17,098 nt of DNA, from positions 1 to 17,098 of the forward strand of contig JBFWMG010000054.1 in assembly GCA_050251715.1 (NCBI GenBank). Direction: 5' to 3'. The notes beneath the pieces were generated by a model, which was not told where the DNA came from, made no database searches, and saw only the letters and a list, made by a program, of their open reading frames with translations. The position numbers and the translations under genes were made by a program. Positions 1-6,749 of the stretch are shown here, piece after piece (position 1 is the first letter of the stretch; every line of letters begins with the position of its first letter). This DNA is from JBFWMG01 sp050251715 (GTDB lineage: Bacteria; Desulfobacterota; Desulfovibrionia; Desulfovibrionales; Desulfovibrionaceae).

Positions 1-4
1 GCAT

Positions 5-128
5 AAAAAGGGGTTTTCCCTCTCCTCTCTCCTTCCCCCGGACCCCCATCCTCTCTTCTCTCTCTTTCCCCAAAAACTGCTGGCCGGGGAGGTGGATACG
101 GTTGGGACAAGCGCGTTCCCCAGGCGGG
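5..128 (+). repeat. Dispersed intergenic repeat, copy 1 (left end cut by window)
   Basis: The stretch reads: right arm of an A5G4T4 hairpin, a long C/T-only tract, the core AAAAACTGCTGG (72-83), then GGATACGGTTGG and GTTCCCCAGGC.GGG. The same order of blocks occurs at 16475-16605 (plus) and 16830-16974 (minus). Copies 1 and 3 share the GGATACGGTTGG block, which copy 2 lacks. The left hairpin arm must lie before the window start. It sits about 200 bp beyond the 3' end of the minus-strand helicase gene. Its function is unknown; the hairpin suggests termination or a small non-autonomous element. Confidence 0.75.
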
Positions 129-332
129 CGGGCGCGGTGTCTGTGGACGAGGAATTGGAGGGAATTCACCCGACGCCGTAAACCGCAAGACTTCGGGAAA
201 GAAACAGCAGGGATACATGGCGGTTCGTCAGCCGTCTGGAACGGCCCCGCAGCACGCTGCGGAGCCGTTATTTCATGCGAATGGGATGGGCCGGAGCAGG
301 GAACTCCACTTGAGAAAAGTACTAGAAAAATT
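129..332. other. Intergenic stretch, no gene seen
   Basis: A short plus-strand reading frame crosses 102-341, but it has no ribosome binding site, no recognisable motif, and begins inside repeat copy 1, so I do not call it. The palindrome CTAGAAAAATTCTAG (322-336) overlaps the stop codon of the minus-strand gene. Nothing else stands out. Confidence 0.5.
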
Positions 333-3300
333 CTAGAATAGCCCTAACTGCTTCTCTTTCCTCTGTGTATGGGGCACCAGGGTGGAGCGCTTGAGGAGCG
401 CCTGCGGCAGCTCCTGCAACAGCCGCGACGGCGGCAGGCGCATCTCGCGGCCATAGAGCGTGCGCTTGGACGCCCGGCTCAGATAGAGCGCACGCCCCGC
501 GCGCGTCAGCCCCACATAGAACAGCCGCCGCTCCTCGGCCTCGTCCGGCCTGTCCAGCCCAGCGGTCTCGGCCTTGGATTCCAGCTTGCCCGACAGGAAA
601 CCCGGACCCGCAAAGGGCAGTATGCCGTCCTCCAGGCCGGGCAGAAACACCGCCGTGAATTCCAGCCCCTTGGCCGCGTGCATGCTCATGACCTGCACCT
701 TTTCCGCCCGCGCCCGCACCATCTCCAGCGCGCTTTGCAGATGCACCCAGTTGATGAGCGCGGCCCAGCCGCCCGCCTCGTCGTAGGCGCGCACCAGCTT
801 CTTGAAGGCGCGGCTCTTCCAGAACAGGTCGTCAAAGGGGGGCACGTCGCGCACATAGGCCGCAATGCCCAGCGGCCCCTGGGCAATGACCTTGTCCGGG
901 CAGGTGAGCACATCCGTGCCGTTGTCCGCCGAAAGCGTGGACAGGCCGAGAAAATTGCCCGCCGCGCCCAGGAGCATGGCCACGCGCGGCTCGGCCCAGA
1001 ACCCCTCGGTCTCGGGCGCGGCGCAGGGCAGGCCCAGCCGCTCCAGGGTGTTCTTGATGGTGGGGATGAGCGCCTTGAAACGCACCAGCACCGCTATGTC
1101 GCCAGGCGCGAGCGTACCGCGCAGGGCGTCCGCCCCGGCTCCGGCGTCCTGCCCCGCGTCGGCCAGCGAATGGCTGGTCTGGCCCAGCAGCCCGCGCACC
1201 TGCTCGGCTATCCACGCCGCCTCGCTCTGGGCGCTGGGCGCCTCGAACAGGCGGATGGCCCCTGCGCCGCCCGCGCGCGCCGTGAGCGCGGGCGCATCGG
1301 GGAACAGCGAGGCCGCCGCGTCCAGGATCTCCTGCGCGGAACGGTAGTTGTCGGTCAGCTGCACGGTGGCGAGATCGGGCCAGAAGCCGCGCAACATGGC
1401 GGCCACGTCGCCGTGCGCGCCCCGGAAGCCGTAGATGGACTGGTTGGGGTCGCCGATGGCGAAAAAGCCCTGGCCGCCCTTGGGCATGAGGCCGCGCAGC
1501 ACCGCCAGTTGCAGGGCGCTCATGTCCTGCACCTCGTCCACCAGGACGTGCGTGTAGGGGTTCATGTAGATGTCGTTGTCGATCTTTTCCAGCCACAGTT
1601 CCAGCAGGTCGGTGTAGTCGGCCAGGTTCCACGAGTCCTTGTGCTTCACATAGGCGTGGTACAGGGCCGTGCAGTCGTCGGGCACGGGCTCGCGCCGTTC
1701 GCGGCACAGGTTCACGGCCTGCCACGCGGCCTTGATGGCGGCGGCGGGCAGGCCGGAGTTGGCCTCGTCAAAGATGCGGCGCGCGCTGTCCTCGTCCAGC
1801 AGCACCGGCGCCTCCTCAAAGGCCGTGCACCAGTATTCGAAGGCCAGGGCGTGCAGCGTGTCGGCCCGGGGCAGGGTCACGTTTTCGCCGAACACGGCCA
1901 CCAGCCGTTTGCCCATCTCCTTGGCCGCGCGCCGGGTAAAGGTGACGGCCAGGATGTGGCGCGGGTTTTCGCCGTTGTCCATGAGCGCCTGCACGCGGCC
2001 CATGAGGGTCTGCGTCTTGCCCGTGCCCGGTCCGGCCAGCACCAGCACCGGGCCTGGCCCGGCCTCGATGGCCTGCCGCTGCGCCGGGTTGAAGTCCACG
2101 GCGTCCGGGGGGGCGGCGTGTCCGCCCATGGGGGCGTCCGTGCCGTTGTCCAGCGGCGCGGGCCGGGCCGTGTCCGCGCCTGGGGCGTTGTCCTGGGACG
2201 GCGTGCCGGGCACGGCGACCATGCGGCCCTGGGTCAGTTCGCGCCGCTCCTTGTCCGAAAAGACCGAAATGGTGCCGAACTCCCCGTCAAAGCCCGGCTT
2301 GCGCAGCACCTGGCCGCGCCGCATGCGGCCCAGCCCTTCGGCCAGCGGGCGCGACACGCGGGCGATGTCTTCCAGGGGCGTGTCCTGCAACACCGCCAGC
2401 TCCGAGCCGAACCGGGCCACGAGCTGGCCGTACAGGGCTTTGACCGCCTTGGTGCCCGGCCCTCTGCCCAGCACCTCGCCCACCACCTCCTGCAACGGGA
2501 TGAGCGACACGAAGCCCGGCTGGCCCGCGGGCTGCACCGGCGCGTCGCGGTCGGCCAGTTCGAGGACGCGGTGCAGCACGCCCACGGTCAGGGGCTTGCC
2601 GCACACGGGGCACAGGCCGCCGCGCGCCCGCGTTTCGCGGGGTTCGAGCATCACGCCGCACTTGCGGTGGCCGTCCAGGTGGTATTTGCCTTCCTCGGGG
2701 AAAAATTCGAGCGTGCCCAGGAACTTGTGGCCCAGCGCCTCGCCGCGCAGGGCGCGGAAAATGCCCTCGTATGAGATCTCGCCGGAAAAAAGGTTGGCCT
2801 CGCGGGCCAGTTTTTCGCCGGAATGCGCGTCGGAGTTGGAGATGAGCCGGAACCGGTCCAGCGCGGACCACTGCCAGTTCATGTCCGGGTCCGAGGACAG
2901 GCCGGTTTCCAGGGCAAAGATGTGCTGCGACAAGTCGCCAAAACACTCCTCGATGGAGTCGAAGCCGGATTTGGAGCCGAACAGGGAGAACCACGGCGTC
3001 CAGATGTGGGCGGGCACGAGAAAGGCGAGGGGGTCGGTTTCGAGCACCATCTCCAGCAGGTGGCGGGCGTCGAGCCCCAGGATGGGCCTGCCGTCGGAGG
3101 TGATGTTGCCCACCTGGGCCAGCTTGGCGTTGAGCCGCTCGGCAGCCGCGAAGGTGGGCATGAACACGAGGTTGTGCACCTTGCGCACCTTGCCGCCGCG
3201 TTTGTAGATGGAGCTGATCTCGCCCTGGAGCATGAACAGGGTCTTGCCGCCGGACGGCACGGCGTCGGGAAAGGGGAGTTCGCGGTCCAGGCCGGTGGCG

Positions 3301-3509
3301 TCGCGCAGGCGGTACAGGCCGCTGGCGCTGTCCTCCTCCAGGGCGTCCTTCAGTTCGGCCAGCCACTCCGGGTGGGTGCAGTCGCCGGTGCCCAGCACGT
3401 CGAGTCCCTTGGCCTTGGCCCAGGCGGCCAGGTGGCGGGCCGTGAGAGCCTTGCTGGTGGCGCGGGAGTACCTGGAGTGGATGTGCAGATCCGCCCTGAA
3501 TTGTTGCAT
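333..3509 (-). CDS. EndoQ-like PHP nuclease fused to UvrD-family helicase
   Basis: Predicted 1058-residue DNA repair protein. Residues 1 to about 320 match endonuclease Q: DLHIHSRYSRATS (7-19), GTGDCTHP (40-47), PAH (166-168), SNSDAH (224-229), then a zinc site HxxC (281-284) with CPVC (300-303). Known EndoQ enzymes cut DNA 5' of deaminated bases. After a variable linker (about 420-475) comes a superfamily 1A helicase: Walker A GPGTGKT (493-499), DEVQD (658-662), GDPNQSIYGFRG (686-697), NYRS (721-724), SMHAAKGLEF (942-951) and FYVGLTRA (997-1004). The start at 3509 is chosen because AGGAG lies about 8 nt upstream and the protein then begins exactly at the PHP domain; the open frame continues to 3716 without homology. 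The fusion implies incision coupled to unwinding (inference). It probably has its own promoter at 3593-3621. Confidence 0.93.
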   Translation of the reverse strand: MQQFRADLHIHSRYSRATSKALTARHLAAWAKAKGLDVLGTGDCTHPEWLAELKDALEEDSASGLYRLRDATGLDRELPFPDAVPSGGKTLFMLQGEISSIYKRGGKVRKVHNLVFMPTFAAAERLNAKLAQVGNITSDGRPILGLDARHLLEMVLETDPLAFLVPAHIWTPWFSLFGSKSGFDSIEECFGDLSQHIFALETGLSSDPDMNWQWSALDRFRLISNSDAHSGEKLAREANLFSGEISYEGIFRALRGEALGHKFLGTLEFFPEEGKYHLDGHRKCGVMLEPRETRARGGLCPVCGKPLTVGVLHRVLELADRDAPVQPAGQPGFVSLIPLQEVVGEVLGRGPGTKAVKALYGQLVARFGSELAVLQDTPLEDIARVSRPLAEGLGRMRRGQVLRKPGFDGEFGTISVFSDKERRELTQGRMVAVPGTPSQDNAPGADTARPAPLDNGTDAPMGGHAAPPDAVDFNPAQRQAIEAGPGPVLVLAGPGTGKTQTLMGRVQALMDNGENPRHILAVTFTRRAAKEMGKRLVAVFGENVTLPRADTLHALAFEYWCTAFEEAPVLLDEDSARRIFDEANSGLPAAAIKAAWQAVNLCRERREPVPDDCTALYHAYVKHKDSWNLADYTDLLELWLEKIDNDIYMNPYTHVLVDEVQDMSALQLAVLRGLMPKGGQGFFAIGDPNQSIYGFRGAHGDVAAMLRGFWPDLATVQLTDNYRSAQEILDAAASLFPDAPALTARAGGAGAIRLFEAPSAQSEAAWIAEQVRGLLGQTSHSLADAGQDAGAGADALRGTLAPGDIAVLVRFKALIPTIKNTLERLGLPCAAPETEGFWAEPRVAMLLGAAGNFLGLSTLSADNGTDVLTCPDKVIAQGPLGIAAYVRDVPPFDDLFWKSRAFKKLVRAYDEAGGWAALINWVHLQSALEMVRARAEKVQVMSMHAAKGLEFTAVFLPGLEDGILPFAGPGFLSGKLESKAETAGLDRPDEAEERRLFYVGLTRAGRALYLSRASKRTLYGREMRLPPSRLLQELPQALLKRSTLVPHTQRKEKQLGLF

Positions 3510-3592
3510 GGAGGACTCCTTCGCTGGGGTGCTGCGCGGGTGCGGGAGGGATGACGCCGGGCCACGAGCCATGACGTTGATCCTTGCCCCTG

Positions 3593-3621
3593 GGTATAGC
3601 AAAAACTTCAGCCGCCGCCAA
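3593..3621 (-). promoter_or_regulatory. Candidate sigma70 promoter for the EndoQ-UvrD gene
   Basis: Read on the minus strand, a TTGGCG -35 (3616-3621) and a TATACC -10 (3593-3598) are separated by exactly 17 bp. Transcription would start near 3585 and leave a leader of about 75 nt before the ATG at 3509. Prediction by eye only. Confidence 0.4.
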
Positions 3622-3660
3622 CGGTTGATCCGCCTGCCCAGGGGCGGAACGGTGGCTCGC

Positions 3661-3689
3661 TTGCATTTGCCTCGCGCCCGTTCTAGAAA
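3661..3689 (+). promoter_or_regulatory. Weak candidate promoter for the DUF1134 gene
   Basis: TTGCAT (3661-3666), 17 bp, then TAGAAA (3684-3689), 40 bp before the ATG at 3729. Both boxes are poor matches to consensus. The ribosome binding site AAGGAG at 3715-3720 is strong. Confidence 0.25.
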
Positions 3690-3728
3690 GCGCATGGGCT
3701 CAAACAAGGAATGCAAGGAGATCGCATC

Positions 3729-4289
3729 ATGAAATATATGCTTGCCCTGGCGTGCGCGGTGTGGTTGCTGGGCGCGGCGTTGCCCGCCAGGGCCGCCGAC
3801 GAGGGCGGTACCTATTCAAAAGAGGAAATCGCCGCCGAGGTGGAGGGTTTTTTTGAAGGCACCACCAAGGGGTTGGCCGAGGTTATTGAAAAGGTCTTCA
3901 AGGACCAGGGCCGCCCGGTGGGATTCATCAAGGGCGGCGAGGGCGGCGGCGCGCTGATGGTGGGCCTGCGCTACGGCAAGGGCACGCTGAGGCTCAAGAG
4001 CGGGGCATCCCGCGAGGTGTGGTGGCAGGGGCCGTCCGTGGGCTTTGATATCGGTGGCAACGCCTCCAAGAATTTCACCCTGGTCTACGGTATGACCAAT
4101 CCCGACGACATCTATCAACGGTTTCCCGGCGTGGACGGCAGCGCCTATGTGGTGGGCGGCGTGGGGCTCAACTACCAGAAGAGCAACGACATCATCCTCG
4201 CTCCCATACGCACCGGCGTGGGCCTGCGCCTGGGCGCCAGCGTGGGGTATGTGCATTACACCAGGGAAAAGAGCATCAACCCGTTTTAA
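3729..4289 (+). CDS. Exported DUF1134 / EipA-like envelope protein
   Basis: A 186-residue protein with a signal peptide: K2, a hydrophobic core at 4-20, and a likely cut near ARA (21-23). The mature part has the DUF1134 pattern, GGALMVGLRYGKGTL, WWQGPSVGFDIG, VYGMTNPDDIYQRF, GVDGSAYVVGGVGL, APIRTGVGLRLGASVGYV and a final NPF. Brucella EipA, of this family, is a small periplasmic protein needed for cell-envelope integrity; the family is best known from Alphaproteobacteria. The start at 3729 has AAGGAG 8 nt upstream and gives a clean signal peptide; the frame is open six codons further upstream. It probably acts in the periplasm. The next gene, 114 nt downstream on the same strand, is also exported, so the two may be linked in function (inference). 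Confidence 0.85.
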   Translation: MKYMLALACAVWLLGAALPARAADEGGTYSKEEIAAEVEGFFEGTTKGLAEVIEKVFKDQGRPVGFIKGGEGGGALMVGLRYGKGTLRLKSGASREVWWQGPSVGFDIGGNASKNFTLVYGMTNPDDIYQRFPGVDGSAYVVGGVGLNYQKSNDIILAPIRTGVGLRLGASVGYVHYTREKSINPF

Positions 4290-4403
4290 CGGGTACGCAA
4301 TGCCCGGACGCGGCTTGGGCGGCGCGCGGGCAAGGGGCGGGCCGGAAGGCGCGCCTTGGACAGTGTGGACAAGGCGCGGCGGCGGGCCATGGAAGGAGGG
4401 GGT

Positions 4404-6188
4404 ATGCGTGGACTGGGCATGGTGGCGGGATGCGTGCTGATTGTGGCCCTGGCCATGACGGCCTGGGCCGGGGATGAGGGCTGGGACTGGAGCCAGTGGG
4501 ACGCCAAGCGCAAGGCGGCTGGCCAAACCCTGGAGCGGGAGGCCGCGCCCGCTGGGCGGGTGTCGGGCGAAACGTCGCGCCATGACCCGTTGCTGGACGA
4601 GGCCGGGTGGGACTGGAGCCAGTGGGACGCCAAGCGCAAGGCGCGGGCGGCTGGCGGCGCCAACGGCACGGCGGCTCCCGCCGCAATGGTGCATCCCGGC
4701 ACGCCGCTGACGCCGCAGCCGGTCGCCGCCGTGCGGCCCCCCATGGCCGTTGAACCCCCGTCCGCCGTTGCGCCTGCACTGGCCAGCGCGTCCAAGAAGG
4801 ATGTCGAGGCCTCGGCGGCTGCGGACAACGCGGCGGCGGTCAGAAATAGCGCGGCCAGCGCGGCGGCGGCCACGCCCGTTGCCCCTGCGGCCAACGACAC
4901 GGGCCGGACAACGGCCACGCCGCAGGATACGCCGCGGGCCACGCCGCAGGACAGGCCGCTCAACCTGGGCTTCGCCCTGAAATCTCCCAAAAAGCCGTCC
5001 AGCGTGGCCGGGCCGTCCGGCGGAGCCGTTGCGCCAACCGGCGATGTGCTGGAAAAGACATTGGACGCGGATGCGTCCGTTGCGGCCCCGGCGCAGACGC
5101 CGCCCGCGGCAACGGTGCCGACCGCTGCGGCTCCCGCGCCACTCTCCAAGAACGTTACGGCCTCCGCCGCAGTACCGGCGAGCCGCGCGGCTGCGGCCCC
5201 GTCCGTCCTGGACGGGCAGCGTGCCGCCGCGTCCGCGCCCGCCCCGGCATCCAGGCCGGTTTCCGTCCCGGCGGTGCAGCCGCGTCCCGCGCCCGCCGCG
5301 CCCGTGCCCGTGCCCGCTCCCCCGGCGCCCGCACCCGCCGCTCCGCCCGTACCCGCCGATCCGCCCCAGGCCGCGCCGCAGGCGCAGCCGGAGCGCCTTG
5401 CCGCGCCCCAGCCCGTGGCCGTCGCGACACAGCCCACGACCGTCGCGCCCGCGCCCGTGGCCGCCGCGCCGCAGGCGGTCAGCGCCCCACAGCGGGCCGA
5501 AGAGAAGGCGGTGCGGGTCGCGGCGCTCGTTCCTCCGGCGACACGGACATCCGCCGCCACGGTCCCGGCCTTGACCGGCCAGCGGTACGGCGCGGCGGAA
5601 CAGGATCATTTCTTGGCGCTGGCGTTGTATGCGCGGGATGAGCAGGCCAGGGACCAGTCCCTGCGTGCGCCCCTGGCCCGGCCCAAGGTCATCACCAAAT
5701 GGCGCGACGATGTGCGCATCGGGCTGGCGGGCGCGGTGAGCCCGGCCCTGCGCGGCATGGTGCGGGACGCGGTGGAGGACGTGAACCGGGTACTCAAGGC
5801 CGTGTGCGGCGTGCGCGCGGCCCTGGTCGATGACGAGGGCAATGTCTCGGTCTTCGTGTTTCCCCGCTCGCCCGGCGGCGATCTGCCGGGCTATGCCGCC
5901 TTGCGCTACGGCCAGGGCGGCGTGGTGCAGGGGGCGGAGATCGTGTTGTACGCCGGACGCATGACCCGCGCCGTGGTGCTGCGCGAATTGCTCAACGTGC
6001 TGGGCATGCAGGGGTATGATTTTGGCGTGCGGGACACGGTCATGCGGCCCGAGGGCGGGGCGGACGCCTTGTCCGGCCTGGACCGGCAGGCGCTGGCCAT
6101 TCTGTACCGTCCGGAAATCACGCCGGGCATGAATTTCGAGGCCGTGCGGAACCTGCTGGCCGAGTTGGCGCCGCGCGCGTTGCCCTGA
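4404..6188 (+). CDS. Exported Ala/Pro-rich protein with DUF2927-like C-terminal domain
   Basis: A 594-residue protein. The start at 4404 is preceded by GGAAGGAGG and gives a signal peptide ending near AWA (about residues 20-22). Two copies of GWDWSQWDAKRKA follow (26-38 and 68-80). Residues about 85-390 are low-complexity Ala/Pro/Val, probably an extended spanner across the periplasm or through peptidoglycan. Residues about 391-594 form a compact domain: ITKWRDDVRIGL (about 430-441), VLRELLNVLGMQGYD (about 525-539), and SGLDRQALAILYRPEITPGM (557-576). This resembles DUF2927, a family distantly like zincin peptidases, but the helix where HExxH would sit reads RELLNVLG, so catalysis is doubtful. 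It lies 114 nt after the DUF1134 gene. Domain assignment is from memory of the pattern; the repeat structure is seen directly. Confidence 0.7.
   Translation: MRGLGMVAGCVLIVALAMTAWAGDEGWDWSQWDAKRKAAGQTLEREAAPAGRVSGETSRHDPLLDEAGWDWSQWDAKRKARAAGGANGTAAPAAMVHPGTPLTPQPVAAVRPPMAVEPPSAVAPALASASKKDVEASAAADNAAAVRNSAASAAAATPVAPAANDTGRTTATPQDTPRATPQDRPLNLGFALKSPKKPSSVAGPSGGAVAPTGDVLEKTLDADASVAAPAQTPPAATVPTAAAPAPLSKNVTASAAVPASRAAAAPSVLDGQRAAASAPAPASRPVSVPAVQPRPAPAAPVPVPAPPAPAPAAPPVPADPPQAAPQAQPERLAAPQPVAVATQPTTVAPAPVAAAPQAVSAPQRAEEKAVRVAALVPPATRTSAATVPALTGQRYGAAEQDHFLALALYARDEQARDQSLRAPLARPKVITKWRDDVRIGLAGAVSPALRGMVRDAVEDVNRVLKAVCGVRAALVDDEGNVSVFVFPRSPGGDLPGYAALRYGQGGVVQGAEIVLYAGRMTRAVVLRELLNVLGMQGYDFGVRDTVMRPEGGADALSGLDRQALAILYRPEITPGMNFEAVRNLLAELAPRALP
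4482..4643 (+). repeat. Pair of 36-bp direct repeats within the DUF2927-like gene
   Basis: The 36 bases at 4482-4517 recur identically at 4608-4643, 126 bp (42 codons) apart and in frame. They encode WDWSQWDAKRKA. Perfect nucleotide identity, including third positions, implies a recent duplication or gene conversion. Confidence 0.9.
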
Positions 6189-6231
6189 CGCGGCCTCGCC
6201 CCGCGAAGGGGGTTCCTGATCCGGTCCCTGG

Positions 6232-6432
6232 TCACGGCGCCATGCACATGCGCTGGTACGCGCCGCATTCGTGCCTGCTGGCAAACGGGCAGGGCGTGGT
6301 GCGGAACCACTTCTTCCTTGGGCACCAGAACCGGCCCTTGAAGGGTTCGTTGCAGCCGTTCGCGGTAAGCAGCGTGCGTCTTCTGTCTCCCCAAACCACA
6401 GTGTTGTCCCGCATGGTCACTTGCCAGAGCAT
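6232..6432 (-). CDS. Small five-cysteine hypothetical protein
   Basis: A 66-residue protein with no recognised domain. The start at 6432 is supported by AGGAGGTG five bases upstream, one of the best ribosome binding sites in the window; the longer frame to 6462 lacks one. Cysteines fall at 27, 37, 48, 56 and 63, together with many Arg, Trp and Phe residues (NGCNEPFKGRFWCPRKKWF). That pattern suggests a small metal-binding or cofactor-stabilised fold, but not a known zinc ribbon. No signal peptide is apparent. It runs convergent to the DUF2927-like gene, with 43 nt between the stops. Because it lies in GC-rich DNA it could be a chance frame; the ribosome binding site and non-random composition argue otherwise. 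Confidence 0.55.
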   Translation of the reverse strand: MLWQVTMRDNTVVWGDRRRTLLTANGCNEPFKGRFWCPRKKWFRTTPCPFASRHECGAYQRMCMAP

Positions 6433-6749
6433 GGAGCACCTCCTGTCAGGGGTGGGGGCCATGCAGACCGTGTGGGAAGGCTTGCCGCATCACGGCCCGC
6501 TGGTGTTATGCTTTGCAAGGAGCGGGCCAGCGCGGCTGTGTCGGGCGGCTGTTTTTTGGGCATGCCAGGCCGGGTGAAGGGGATGGACAGGGCGTGTCTT
6601 CGTCCGAGGCAAGGGGCGCGGGGCAGGCGGCAAACGCCGTGTGGCGGGAGTGGGCCGGAAACGGGTCAGGCCCGGTCGGCCGGAAACGGGTCAGGCCCGG
6701 TCGGCCGGAAACGGATGGTCCGACCGGAGTGGCCGGACTGGCCGGGTCG
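6433..6749. other. Intergenic stretch with a tandem repeat
   Basis: This lies between the small cysteine-rich gene and the 3' end of the FAD gene, so both minus-strand genes border it. It should hold the promoter of the small gene and the end of the FAD transcript. I see no convincing -35/-10 pair and no hairpin with a T run. The only clear structure is the 25-bp tandem repeat at 6653-6714. Plus-strand frames here lack start signals. Confidence 0.5.
6653..6714. repeat. 25-bp tandem repeat, about 2.5 copies
   Basis: Two identical 25-bp units at 6653-6677 and 6678-6702, beginning GGCCGGAAACGGGTCAGGCC, then a 12-bp partial third unit at 6703-6714. The next bases continue to be rich in GGCCGG/CCGGTC. 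The array is 36 bp past the stop of the FAD gene. Confidence 0.92.

Noticed and set aside
102..341. 79-codon plus-strand frame at the left edge
   Set aside because: Begins inside the repeat, no ribosome binding site, no motif, and overlaps the end of the helicase gene.
369..2774. 801-codon plus-strand open frame opposite the helicase gene
   Set aside because: It is antisense to a protein with all UvrD motifs; the sequence is Arg/Gly/His/Gln-rich without domains, as expected for shadows in GC-rich DNA.
3681..3688. TTCTAGAA palindrome near the DUF1134 gene, echoing CTAGAA...TTCTAG at 322-336
   Set aside because: Short and far apart; the resemblance flanking the helicase gene is probably chance.
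4346..4357. Palindrome AAGGCGCGCCTT between the two exported genes
   Set aside because: Only 12 bp in GC-rich DNA with no T run or second copy; too weak to call an operator or terminator.
6189..6231. CGCGG...CCGCG mini-hairpin between convergent genes as a terminator
   Set aside because: Only a 5-bp stem and no T run.
3816..6284. 822-codon minus-strand open frame opposite the two exported proteins
   Set aside because: Low-complexity Arg/Gly translation, no start signal; the plus-strand frames have signal peptides and strong ribosome binding sites.
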